DNA of 24,130 nt from Gemmatimonas sp. (GTDB lineage Bacteria; Gemmatimonadota; Gemmatimonadetes; Gemmatimonadales; Gemmatimonadaceae), in NCBI RefSeq assembly GCF_031426495.1, contig NZ_JANPLK010000020.1, positions 1 to 24,130 of the forward strand, written 5' to 3'. Under the pieces are notes generated by a model. The model had not been told where the DNA came from, made no database searches, and was given only the letters and a program-made list of their open reading frames with translations. Of the stretch, positions 1 to 7,786 are shown in pieces (position 1 is the stretch's first letter; every line of letters starts with the position of its first letter). Both the position numbers and the translations under genes were made by a program.

Positions 1-141
1 TTCACCTCGACCACCGATCTTACGCGCAAGCTGCTCCGCTATATCACGCTGCATAACGAAACCTGCCAGCCGTTTGTGTGGCGGTATCGCGACGTCACCC
101 GTCGCATGCCTGCTACACGTACATCAACTACGCCCCACTAG
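1..141 (+). CDS. IS630-like transposase, C-terminal fragment (cut by window edge)
   Basis: Frame 1 is open from base 1 to a TAG at 139-141, giving 46 residues that run off the left edge. The peptide has the look of an IS630/DDE_3 transposase tail: a DL...LLRYI helix, then an HNE turn, then PFVWRY, which corresponds to the family's YN...PFVW signature. In such enzymes this segment follows the last catalytic acidic residue, and the fragment therefore implies an insertion element whose bulk lies to the left of the window. No start codon or catalytic triad is visible here, so whether the full gene is intact cannot be told. The element's right end should lie shortly after the stop; IS630 elements duplicate a TA, and a TA at 159-160 is a candidate boundary. 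The family call rests on motif recognition only. Confidence 0.7.
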   Translation, partial: FTSTTDLTRKLLRYITLHNETCQPFVWRYRDVTRRMPATRTSTTPH

Positions 142-370
142 TCTGGAGATGCCCGCCATACGCTGGAACTTCTCGAGAGATCTCGAACAAATAGTCGTCG
201 CCCTCATTACCCGCGCTCGGTTTGTCTGGCAAATCAGCGGCGACCGTCATCCGACGCATATCGAATCCTGCCGCAGTCACGGGTCCCCCACCATCTGCAC
301 ACGCCGCAGCGAGTAAGAGCACGAAAATCACAAACGGCGAAACTCCATTCGAACGATGCATCTCTCCCAT
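128..370 (-). pseudogene. Small putative lipoprotein, probably truncated by the adjacent IS
   Basis: The frame encodes 80 residues from an ATG at 370 (an alternative ATG is at 361). The N-terminus is a convincing export signal: MHRSNG, a hydrophobic VIFVLLLAAA stretch, then Cys24 in an AAAC lipobox-like site (the usual Leu at -3 is missing). After this comes a short hydrophilic part ending in FEISREVPAYGG, then a few residues and a stop at 128-130. The last codons overlap the IS630-like fragment by 14 bases, and the change after AYGG coincides with a possible IS end at the TA at 159-160. My inference is that an exported protein lost its C-terminal part through insertion. It could instead be a genuine short lipoprotein or a chance frame. 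No function can be assigned. Confidence 0.4.
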
Positions 371-468
371 CCATAGAAAATGATAATCCGACTATTGGCT
401 ACACAAACCTTCGTTTCGCGAGCGTACGGTCCGAACGATATGATGTCAACAGAAACAAATAGCCGCCC

Positions 469-1770
469 CTACTCCAGCTCCTTCCCCTGGGTATTCGGAA
501 TCACCGACCACGTGAGCGCCGCCAGCAGGTACGCCGAGCCCGCCACCGCGAACGCGGTTTGAAATCCCCGTGACGTGGCGAGTGTGCCCACCGTGAACGG
601 TGCCGCCGCACTCGCGATGCGGCCGATGTTGTACGTGAATCCCTGCGCCGACGCGCGGATCTGCGTGGGGTACATCTCGGCCGTGACCGCGCCGAAGCCG
701 CTGAAGAAGCCGGTGCCGAAGAACGCCACGAACGGTCCGAGCAACAGTAGCAACAACGGATTCGACAACGAGCCGTACAACGGCAGCAGCAGACTCGCGC
801 CAAGCAAGTACACCACGTACACCTTCTTGCGGCTCATGACGTCGGTGATGTACCCGAACGACACGTAGCCCAGCCACATGCCGAGCTGCATGAATACCAC
901 GAGCTTCGACATCGTAGCGGTGCTGAGACCGATGCCGCCTTGCGTGGCGGGCAGCGAGAGGTACGCCGGGATCCAGCCGTTCATGCCCCACCAGCCGAAC
1001 AGCGTGCAGGCGTTCATGAACGTGACCGCCGCTGTGCGCTTGAACATCGCACCGCGGAAGATGTCGAACACGGAATGCGCGCGCGGTGCATTCGGCCGCG
1101 CGGCCGCACCAGAACGTTCGGCGTTGAGTCGCGCCGCGTGCAACAACTTCCAGGCGTCGGGTTCTTCCACGCTGCGGCGCACCCAGAGCGTGAAGAACGC
1201 CGGCAGGATGCCGATGAAGAACACCGCGCGCCATCCGTAGGCCGGCAGCACGAAGCCCACTACCGTAGCCGCGGCGGCAAACCCGATCGCCCACGCGCTT
1301 TGCATGAACGCCAAAGCGCGACCGCGCGACTTCGAGGGCCAACTCTCCGACACCAGCGCGGCGCCGCTGGCCCACTCGCCGCCCATGCCGAGGCCCAGCA
1401 GCGCACGGAAGAACGCGAACTGCCAGAACGTGTTGGACAAGCCGCAGGCCGCCGTGAACACCGAGTACAACAGCACGCTCGCAATCATGGAGCGCGTGCG
1501 GCCGTAGCGATCAGCCACCCATCCGAAGAACAGGCCGCCCGCCGCGCCGCCCAGCAGCGTGATCGACCCCAACGCGCCGGCCTGTGCCTTCGTGAGCCCC
1601 AGCTCGGCGATCACCGCTGAGAGCGTGAGCGAAAAGAGCATCACGTCGAAGGCGTCGAGCGCCCACCCCATGGAGGCGGCGACGAGCGCGCGGCGAGCCT
1701 GCGAGGGAGCGACGCGCCACCAGCCCATCAGGCCGGCGTCGGTGGGGGCGGTGACGGAAGGGGCAGTCAT
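469..1770 (-). CDS. MFS transporter, metabolite:H+ symporter type
   Basis: This is a 433-residue, 12-helix major facilitator of the aromatic-acid/sialate-like symporter kind. From the ATG at 1770 it begins MTAPSVTAPTDAGLMGWWRV, and helix 1 carries WALDAFDVMLFSL with the acidic pair typical of PcaK/NanT-like carriers. The signature loop between helices 2 and 3 is GWVADRYGRTRS, and helix 5 contains GLGMGGEWASG. The central cytoplasmic loop holds EEPDAWK and a charged Ala/Arg-rich stretch. The frame stays open up to an ATG at 1848, but the extra 26 residues (MMTSWAKG...) look unlike a transporter N-terminus and run into the palindromes upstream, so I prefer 1770. The ribosome binding site is weak. 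It is transcribed away from the ATP-binding protein gene at 1898. The substrate cannot be told from the sequence. Confidence 0.85.
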   Translation of the reverse strand: MTAPSVTAPTDAGLMGWWRVAPSQARRALVAASMGWALDAFDVMLFSLTLSAVIAELGLTKAQAGALGSITLLGGAAGGLFFGWVADRYGRTRSMIASVLLYSVFTAACGLSNTFWQFAFFRALLGLGMGGEWASGAALVSESWPSKSRGRALAFMQSAWAIGFAAAATVVGFVLPAYGWRAVFFIGILPAFFTLWVRRSVEEPDAWKLLHAARLNAERSGAAARPNAPRAHSVFDIFRGAMFKRTAAVTFMNACTLFGWWGMNGWIPAYLSLPATQGGIGLSTATMSKLVVFMQLGMWLGYVSFGYITDVMSRKKVYVVYLLGASLLLPLYGSLSNPLLLLLLGPFVAFFGTGFFSGFGAVTAEMYPTQIRASAQGFTYNIGRIASAAAPFTVGTLATSRGFQTAFAVAGSAYLLAALTWSVIPNTQGKELE

Positions 1771-1835
1771 GCGCCCGAACTTACGCGGCGGGAGCAGTGA
1801 AGGTAGGAACGGGCGAGAAGTGTAGCCTTTTGCCC

Positions 1836-1877
1836 ATGACGTCATCATGATTTATACTTTATGAGATAAAAGTATAA
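1836..1877. promoter_or_regulatory. Palindrome and AT-rich inverted repeat between divergent genes
   Basis: A perfect 10-base palindrome ATGACGTCAT (1836-1845) is followed by an inverted repeat with 9-base arms, TTATACTTT (1852-1860) and AAAGTATAA (1869-1877), separated by 8 bases. The stretch is strikingly AT-rich against its GC-rich surroundings and lies between the divergent transporter (start 1770) and ATP-binding protein (start 1898). It is the likely site of both promoters and of a dimeric repressor's operator. No regulator is identified. Confidence 0.55.
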
Positions 1878-1897
1878 CCGATCACGGGTTTCACCCA

Positions 1898-3664
1898 TTG
1901 ACCTTTACTTTCGAACACGCCGACTCAGTCAGCCAGCAGGTGCAGCGGGTGCTCGAAGCGCTGCAGGCCGGCGCGGCGCCTCGTGACATCGAACGCGCGC
2001 AGGTGGACATCAAAGAAGAGCCTGGCCGCCGCGGGCCCGCCGGCGTCGTGCTTGCCGGCCGCACTGAAAACGACGGTGCCGCGCGCTATCTCGCGGGGGA
2101 GCTCGCCTGCCTCGCGAATACGCCCGGAGGCGGGGCCTTGGTCGTAGGCGTTGCCGACGACGGGACACGAATCGGGACTGAATTGAGTGCCGATTGGCTT
2201 CGTCATCGGATCTGGGAGCTGACGACCAGGCAGTTGACGATCAGCGCCCAAATGGTCCAATGCAGCGGCGTTCGGCTTCTCGTGCTCGTCGCCCCGGAAG
2301 CGATCGAGCCAATTCGCTACGCCGGTCGCCTCCGCTGGCGGCTCGACGATCACTGCGTCGACATGGATCCGACCAGCTGGCACGTTGAGGCTCGGCGACG
2401 AGCGGGCATTGACTGGTCCGCCGAGCCATCCGAGCACACGCTCGATGATGTGAGTGCCGTTGCCGCCGAGATCGCGCGCCGATATCTCCGCGCGGCGTCA
2501 AACGCCGGAGACGACGCTGCGGCCGAACTCGCCGAGGCCACGATCGCGGATCTGCTACGAAGGCTCCACGTCATTGACGGGCGCGGGCGCCTCAGCAATG
2601 CCGGATCGCTTCTCTTCGTTCGCACGCCAGACATCGGGATCGACTACCTGCGACGGGAGGTGGCCGGCGGGGATAGCATCACCAGAGTACGCAGCAACCG
2701 CGCGCTTCTTGAGCAAGTGGCTGAGGTCGAGATGGCGACCGACGTCACGAATCGCATCGTCCATGTCGGCGGAAGCTTCGCGCACGGCTTGCTACGGGCC
2801 ATCCCGCAACGCGCGCTTCGCGAGGCCGTGATCAACGGCATCGTGCATCGCGACTGGCTCTCCCGGCAACCCACGCTAGTCGATCACATCGGCGACCGCC
2901 TCACCGTGACGTCTCCGGGAGGATTCATCGGGGGCATCGCTGCCGCCAACATCATCACGCACCCCGCCGTCCCCCGCTATCGAAGCTTGGCGGAAGCCGT
3001 CGCGTCGCTTCGCTTGGCCGAGCGAGAGGGCATCGGAATCGATCGGATCGTGCGCGACCTGCTCGCCCGAGGACACCGCGCCCCCGACATCGCTGAAATC
3101 GCAGGTCCATACGTGCGCATCACGCTCGCGGGCGGCGATCCTGACGCCACCGTGATGGCGCTTCTCTCCTCGCTGCAGCCCCCAGCCGCCGCCAGCGATG
3201 TTGATATGCTGCTCGTGATCGGTCATCTCCTGCAGACGGGGTGGATCGATGTCGAGCACGCGGCACCGGTCATCCAGCGTTCCCGCGTGGAAACTGAGGA
3301 GGCCATGAGCCGCATTGCCGCAGTCACCGTGGACGGCGATCCCGTTGTCGTACCGATCAATGGTGTCCCAGCGGGCGCACCCGTCGCCTATCGATTCAGC
3401 GAGCGCGCACGAACGGTGCTCGACACCAAAATGGCGCACCTCGCGACACCAGACGGGCGTCGTGCGATGATCGTGTCGTGGGCGCACGCCCGCAGTCGCG
3501 TTTCGTCGACAGAGGTTGCCGACTTTACAGGACTCAGTGTGCCATATGCGGGGACGCTGCTGAAAGCGTTGGCCGACGAATGCCTACTTCGTCCGTCCCG
3601 CGCGAATAGAATGGGTCGCGGTTTCTACTACCTGCCCGTGCGCGACCACGACGACCACACGTGA
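1898..3664 (+). CDS. AlbA-2/Schlafen-like and GHKL ATP-binding protein with C-terminal winged helix
   Basis: A 588-residue protein starting at TTG 1898; no earlier start is in frame, a GTG is available a few codons later, and no clear ribosome binding site is visible. Residues about 36-90 (VDIKEEPGRR, then ARYLAGELACLANTPGGG and LVVGVADDG) match the AlbA_2/Schlafen putative nucleic-acid-binding domain. Residues about 305-385 match the RecG-C/HATPase_c_4 type: REAVINGIVHRDW is the N-box, VTSPGGF follows, and EREGIGIDRI is a later box. The C-terminal 70 residues (SSTEVADFTGLSVPYAGTLL...) read as a winged helix-turn-helix ending in GFYYLPV. Proteins of this layout are annotated as ATP-binding transcriptional regulators, and some relatives sit in defence islands. 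It stands alone, convergent with the dehydratase gene 16 bases away. The function is not established. Confidence 0.8.
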   Translation: MTFTFEHADSVSQQVQRVLEALQAGAAPRDIERAQVDIKEEPGRRGPAGVVLAGRTENDGAARYLAGELACLANTPGGGALVVGVADDGTRIGTELSADWLRHRIWELTTRQLTISAQMVQCSGVRLLVLVAPEAIEPIRYAGRLRWRLDDHCVDMDPTSWHVEARRRAGIDWSAEPSEHTLDDVSAVAAEIARRYLRAASNAGDDAAAELAEATIADLLRRLHVIDGRGRLSNAGSLLFVRTPDIGIDYLRREVAGGDSITRVRSNRALLEQVAEVEMATDVTNRIVHVGGSFAHGLLRAIPQRALREAVINGIVHRDWLSRQPTLVDHIGDRLTVTSPGGFIGGIAAANIITHPAVPRYRSLAEAVASLRLAEREGIGIDRIVRDLLARGHRAPDIAEIAGPYVRITLAGGDPDATVMALLSSLQPPAAASDVDMLLVIGHLLQTGWIDVEHAAPVIQRSRVETEEAMSRIAAVTVDGDPVVVPINGVPAGAPVAYRFSERARTVLDTKMAHLATPDGRRAMIVSWAHARSRVSSTEVADFTGLSVPYAGTLLKALADECLLRPSRANRMGRGFYYLPVRDHDDHT

Positions 3665-3680
3665 CGCAGTCGATGATGCG

Positions 3681-4691
3681 CTAGTCCAGCAGTTGCTTTG
3701 CAAACGTGACCGCATCGATATTCGCGCCACACACCACTATGCCAACGCGCTTCCCCTCCAGCCGTTGGCGTAGTGGATACATCAACGCCGCCAGCGACGC
3801 CGCACCCGCCGGCTCCACGGCGAGCTTCGCCGCGCGATAGGTCAGCCGCATCGCCTCGCGGATCTGCTCGTCGCTCACGAGCACCACTTCGTCGACAAAT
3901 CGTCGATTGAGCGCGTACGAGTAAGGCTCGCAACGCGGCGCGCCGAGTGAATCGGCGATGGTGCGCACGGCATCGATCGACTGTGGCGATCCTGCGGCGA
4001 AGCTGCGCGCCATGGTGTCGGCGCCTTCGGGTTCGACGACATACACCGCGGTGCTCGGGCTCATCTGCTTCACCGCGCAGGCCACACCGCCGGTGAGTCC
4101 ACCGCCACCGGCCGCCACGATCACGGCATCGAGCTCCTCGCCGGCGGCGCGCACCTGGTCGATGAACTCCATGCCCACGCCGGCGGTGCCGAGTGCGGTC
4201 TTGGGGCCTTCGTACGGGTGCACGAACGTACGTCCCTCGCTCGCTTCAATCTCTTTCACCCGAGCGAAGGCGGCGTGCACGTTCTCCACCAGTTCGACCG
4301 TGGCACCAAGCTCGCGACACACCTGCACGCGAAAGGCGTTCGCGGTTTTGGGCATCACGACGGTCGCAGTGGTGCTGAGTACGCGCGCCGAGTAGCCGAG
4401 CGAGATGGCGTGGTTGCCGGCGGATACGCCAACGACGCCGCGCGCGAGCGCGTCGGCATCGAGATCGAGCATGACCGAGAGCGCGCCGCGCGGCTTGAAG
4501 CTGCCGGTGCGCTGGAAGAGCTCTTCCTTGAGCCACACGCGCGTGCGCTCGCCCACAGCCCGAGATAGCGCGTCGTCTACCAACAGTCGCACGGGCGTGG
4601 TGATGACGCGATCACCGAGTCGTGCGCGATTGGCGCGGATCGCCTCGACGGTGGGAAAACTGAATGCGTCGCTTACAGGAGTGTCCGTCAC
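3681..4691 (-). CDS. PLP-dependent threonine/serine dehydratase (ammonia-lyase)
   Basis: A 336-residue fold-type II PLP enzyme that deaminates threonine (and probably serine) to the 2-oxo acid. Lys66 in GSFKPRG is the Schiff-base lysine, SAGNHA (90-95) is the substrate loop, AAGGGGLTGG (193-202) binds the PLP phosphate, and CGANID near the C-terminus supplies the residue facing the pyridine nitrogen. It lacks the C-terminal ACT-like regulatory domain of biosynthetic IlvA, so it is either the catabolic type or a relative such as a serine/threonine racemase. The start is GTG at 4691, overlapping the stop of the upstream ybhB-like gene in the sequence GTGA, which implies translational coupling. 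It is the last gene of a leftward string running from glgA and converges with the ATP-binding protein gene. Confidence 0.88.
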   Translation of the reverse strand: MTDTPVSDAFSFPTVEAIRANRARLGDRVITTPVRLLVDDALSRAVGERTRVWLKEELFQRTGSFKPRGALSVMLDLDADALARGVVGVSAGNHAISLGYSARVLSTTATVVMPKTANAFRVQVCRELGATVELVENVHAAFARVKEIEASEGRTFVHPYEGPKTALGTAGVGMEFIDQVRAAGEELDAVIVAAGGGGLTGGVACAVKQMSPSTAVYVVEPEGADTMARSFAAGSPQSIDAVRTIADSLGAPRCEPYSYALNRRFVDEVVLVSDEQIREAMRLTYRAAKLAVEPAGAASLAALMYPLRQRLEGKRVGIVVCGANIDAVTFAKQLLD

Positions 4692-5326
4692 GGTGCCGGC
4701 CGCTTGTACAGACCCACCAGCACACCCTTGCCGCGAATGTGCGAGGCCATGGCGGCCATCACCTCGCGTCGCGTGAGCGGCGGCGACATGCCGGTCGGCG
4801 CCACATTCACCATGGCATCGAGGGCGTACAGCTCGAACACGTAGTGATGCGCCGGTCCGGTGGCCGGTGCGGCCGGGCCACGATAGTACGGGCCCGTGCC
4901 ACTGATCTGCCGCATGCCGTTGGCAGCCTGTGCGCCCTGCGGCACGCCCTCGGGGAGCGACGTGGCGTTACCGGGGATGTTCCACACCATCCAGTGCAGC
5001 AGGTCGTCGGTGCCGTCACCGATGGCGGCATCGGCATCGTGCACGAGCAGCACGAAGCTGCGCGTGGAATCGGGCGCGCCGCTCCAGCTCAACGCGGGCG
5101 ACACATCGCGTCCGGTTTGCGCGTGGCGCGCGGGCATCATGCCGCCATCCGTGAAGACACTCGAGGTGAGCGTCATCACGCGCATCGCCGCGCGGGCGGG
5201 GGCACGGGCGGGCTGCGGCGTGGCCGGCGTCGCCGGGCGAGCCTGCGCGAAGGCGTTGCTCGAGAGGCACATCGCGGCAGCCGCGGCCAGGAGACGAGTA
5301 TGAGCCTTCATCATCGCGGCGCTCAT
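4688..5326 (-). CDS. Secreted YbhB/YbcL-type PEBP family protein
   Basis: A 212-residue protein of the phosphatidylethanolamine-binding/Raf-kinase-inhibitor-like family. From ATG 5326 it begins MSAAMMKAHTRLLAAAAAM, a Sec signal peptide with a likely cut after SNAFA, followed by an Ala/Pro-rich linker. The PEBP core then shows TSSVFTDGGMMP, GRDVSPALSWSGAPDSTRSF, LLVHDADA, HWMVWNIPG, LPEGVPQG, GPAHHYVFELYALD and the family's terminal segment. The HWMVWNIP and DxSP motifs line the anion-binding pocket of the family. The start is chosen because its ATG overlaps the DUF1028 stop in ATGA; an earlier in-frame ATG at 5356 would extend into that gene. The role is unknown; bacterial members are mostly uncharacterised, with a few reported as inhibitors or binding proteins. 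Confidence 0.88.
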   Translation of the reverse strand: MSAAMMKAHTRLLAAAAAMCLSSNAFAQARPATPATPQPARAPARAAMRVMTLTSSVFTDGGMMPARHAQTGRDVSPALSWSGAPDSTRSFVLLVHDADAAIGDGTDDLLHWMVWNIPGNATSLPEGVPQGAQAANGMRQISGTGPYYRGPAAPATGPAHHYVFELYALDAMVNVAPTGMSPPLTRREVMAAMASHIRGKGVLVGLYKRPAP

Positions 5327-6186
5327 GAGAACGACTTCGGCATGCGCTTGCGCCACACGTCATAGCGTGCGCGCAGGGTCTTCACCGGATTCAAATTCTC
5401 ACCGGCCTTGATCGCGTTCGGTCCACCCTGCTCCGGCTGCACCACCGTGAGATACATCGCGTACTTCCCGTTGCTGTGCGAATCACCGCTGGTGTCGTTC
5501 GCATTGGCCATCAGAATGTAGGCGATGTACGACGTGCGTCCTTCACACGCACTCGCCGGGGCCGAGCCGTCGGCAGGCAGGGGCGGACAGACACAGCGAC
5601 TGTCTCCACCGTACTGATCGGCCGTTTCGAGCGCCGCCATTACGCGATCGGTGAGCGCGCCCTTGATGTGCAGAAAGGCCTTCACCGCGTTCGGAATCAC
5701 TTCGCCCGGACGCAGGATATTGCCCTGAATCGAGTAGTAGATCTGCGTGCCCGGCACGCGGCCCTGAATGTCTTGGCTGACGTAGCCGTTGGTGAGCCCC
5801 GAGTGTCCGGCGCTGCGTCCGGTGAGGTCGAGGATACCGAACTGGCGCGATTGAAAGGCGGGATCTTCGGAGAGCATCTCGATGATACGCGCCGGGTCGG
5901 TGCCCTTGGCCAGCTCGCGGTACACGAGCATCTGGTTGGCGTGCGTGCCATCCACGCCGGCCTGGCAGGCGGCGACGCCCTTGCCGGGCACCACGACGGC
6001 TTGGATGCCCATGAGGAAGGCGTCATTGTTGTTGACGCAGGTAGCCGAGGCGATGACTACGCGTCCGGTGGCCGCGTCGACAGCGATCACCGACCAGGTG
6101 GCATGGGCGACTCGGGGCACGGTCACCGAGAGCGCAACGAGGGCGACCGCGTAGCCCACGACGCGGCGCAGATGAGATATCAGCAT
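5323..6186 (-). CDS. Secreted DUF1028 family protein (Ntn-hydrolase-like)
   Basis: A 287-residue protein from ATG 6186, with a signal peptide (MLISHLRRVVGYAVALVAL, likely cut after RVAHA) directly followed by TWSVIAVDAATGRVVIASAT, the DUF1028 opening strands. Other family blocks are GVAACQAG, QMLVYRELAKGTDPARIIEML, and RQFGILDLTGRSAGHSG. The family has an N-terminal-nucleophile-hydrolase-like fold, and after signal cleavage a Thr would be the first residue, which fits that idea but is inference. Other in-frame starts are ATG 6210 and TTG 6222. It lies about 50 bases after glgA and overlaps the ybhB-like gene by ATGA. An unusual Cys-containing insert (SRCVCPPLP...SACEG) sits in the C-terminal half and could form disulfides in the periplasm. 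Confidence 0.82.
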   Translation of the reverse strand: MLISHLRRVVGYAVALVALSVTVPRVAHATWSVIAVDAATGRVVIASATCVNNNDAFLMGIQAVVVPGKGVAACQAGVDGTHANQMLVYRELAKGTDPARIIEMLSEDPAFQSRQFGILDLTGRSAGHSGLTNGYVSQDIQGRVPGTQIYYSIQGNILRPGEVIPNAVKAFLHIKGALTDRVMAALETADQYGGDSRCVCPPLPADGSAPASACEGRTSYIAYILMANANDTSGDSHSNGKYAMYLTVVQPEQGGPNAIKAGENLNPVKTLRARYDVWRKRMPKSFS

Positions 6187-6234
6187 GCGGCTAACGTGCG
6201 CCCCGAGCATGCCGACTCGCAAGGGTGGCGCGGC

Positions 6235-7677
6235 TTAGCGTCGCGCCAGCTTCACCGCCCAGTCATACACACCGCCGTACTGCTGGGCCGCTTGATCCCA
6301 AGAGTTGTCCTCACGCATACCGCGAGCCCGCAGCAACGCCCAGCTTTCGGGGTCGCGATACACCTGCAGCGCCCGGGCGATAGCGTCAGCAAAGTGTTTT
6401 GCCTCGTACGGATGAAAGCGAAAGCCGTTGCCATCGAAGCCTTCGCGGACGGTGTCGTTGAGGCCACCGGTGGCCCGCACGATCGGCACACTGCCGTAGC
6501 GCAACGCGATCATCTGCCCCAATCCGCACGGCTCGAAACGTGACGGCATGAGGAAAGCGTCGCTGCCCGCATAAATGCGCTGGGCCAGCGCCGCGTCGAA
6601 GCCGATGCGTACCGCAATGCGTTGCGGATGCGCGCGCGCATGTTGCTGCATCACGAACTGCAGATGCGCGTTGCCCGAACCGAGCACGACCAGCTGCGCA
6701 TCGGTACGCTGCAGAATCCACGGGATGACCTGATCGAGCAGATCCAGCCCTTTCTGCTCCACGAGCCGGGATACGATGCCCAACAGCGGACGATCCGCAG
6801 CCACCGGAAGGCCGAACTCCGCCTGCAGCGCGGCTTTACACACCGCCTTCCCCGCGATGTCATCGACATCGAAGGTGGCCGCGAGATGGGCGTCGGTGGA
6901 TGGATCGAACACCTCGCGGTCGATGCCATTGAGAATACCGGCCACGCGATCACGCTTCGCGCGCAGCAAGCCGTCCAGCCGCTCACCGTACTCGGACGTC
7001 ATGATCTCCTGCGCGTACGTGGGACTTACGGTGGTCACGACGTCGTTGAACAGGATGCCACGCGCCATGAAGTTGAACGTGCCCGCGATCCCGGGGCCCA
7101 TGCTGTCTTCGGGCAATCCACCTTCAGTGAGTCCGGCCAGCGCCAGCGTTTTCGTGCTGCGCTGCCCCTGATAGGCCAGATTGTGGATCGTGAACACCGT
7201 GGCCATGTGGCCGAACGTGTACGCGAGGTACGTCTTGAGATAGTTCGCGATCAGAGCGGCATGCCAATCGTGGCTGTGCACTACCGTGACCTGCCACTGC
7301 TCCACTTCGCGAAGATGCTGCATGAGCGCCAGCACGCCACGCGCGAAGAGAATGAAGCGGCGATCGTCGTCCCCTTCCCCGTAGATGGCCGAACGCTCGA
7401 AGGCGGCGGGAATGTCGAGCAGGTACACCGGCGTCTCGCTGCCGGCCAGCCGCCAGACCCTGAGCTCCTCCTGTCGCTCACCAATCGTAACGAACGAGGC
7501 CGCGATGGGGCCCTCCACTGGGATACCGCGCTCGCGCAGCTCGCGGAAGTAGGGCATCACCACGCGAACGTCGTGTCCGGCGCGCCGCAGCGCCGCCGGT
7601 AGCGCGCCGGCCACATCAGCCAGTCCGCCGGTCTTGATCAGGGGTGCGACTTCAGCCGCCGCGAAGAGGACGTTCAT
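6235..7677 (-). CDS. glgA: Glycogen synthase (ADP-glucose type)
   Basis: A 480-residue GT5 enzyme that transfers glucose from ADP-glucose to the growing alpha-1,4-glucan. It starts MNVLFAAAEVAPLIKTGGLA: Lys15 in KTGGL is the classic ADP-glucose-binding lysine. VVHSHDWHAAL, FTIHNLAYQG, NFMARGILFNDVVTTVSPTYA, ILNGID and SRLVEQKGLDLL follow in family order, and the C-terminal lobe has MPSRFEPCGLGQMIALRYG with the retaining-transferase Glu. Length and motif order match bacterial GlgA. The frame is open upstream to 7830, but the ATG at 7677 is the family start. It is divergent from glgC with 109 bases between, so both genes of the glycogen pathway can be controlled from one region. Genes for a DUF1028 protein, a PEBP protein and a dehydratase follow. 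Confidence 0.96.
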   Translation of the reverse strand: MNVLFAAAEVAPLIKTGGLADVAGALPAALRRAGHDVRVVMPYFRELRERGIPVEGPIAASFVTIGERQEELRVWRLAGSETPVYLLDIPAAFERSAIYGEGDDDRRFILFARGVLALMQHLREVEQWQVTVVHSHDWHAALIANYLKTYLAYTFGHMATVFTIHNLAYQGQRSTKTLALAGLTEGGLPEDSMGPGIAGTFNFMARGILFNDVVTTVSPTYAQEIMTSEYGERLDGLLRAKRDRVAGILNGIDREVFDPSTDAHLAATFDVDDIAGKAVCKAALQAEFGLPVAADRPLLGIVSRLVEQKGLDLLDQVIPWILQRTDAQLVVLGSGNAHLQFVMQQHARAHPQRIAVRIGFDAALAQRIYAGSDAFLMPSRFEPCGLGQMIALRYGSVPIVRATGGLNDTVREGFDGNGFRFHPYEAKHFADAIARALQVYRDPESWALLRARGMREDNSWDQAAQQYGGVYDWAVKLARR

Positions 7678-7786
7678 GGCTGAAAAATGCAGTCGAGAAA
7701 CGCTCCGGGACACCCTTCCGCGAGATGAACCGGCGACACAGAATGGGGAGAGGGCGATTTCTTTCCCGATTGCGAGTATCCCTGAT
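7678..7786. promoter_or_regulatory. Divergent glgA/glgC intergenic region
   Basis: These 109 bases separate the two divergent start codons and must contain both promoters and leaders. I see no clear -35/-10 pair, no strong Shine-Dalgarno sequence and no palindromic operator, so only the position supports a regulatory role. Confidence 0.45.

Noticed and set aside
446..1375. A 309-residue minus-strand frame within the transporter gene.
   Set aside because: It is an Arg/His/Ala-rich shadow frame of the kind GC-rich genes produce; the MFS frame has clear membrane helices and motifs.
4664..5365. A 233-residue plus-strand frame opposite the PEBP gene.
   Set aside because: It is an Arg/His-rich shadow with no recognisable domain, opposite a gene with clear family motifs.
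6622..7602. A 326-residue plus-strand frame opposite glgA.
   Set aside because: It lies wholly within the well-supported glgA gene and has shadow-like composition.
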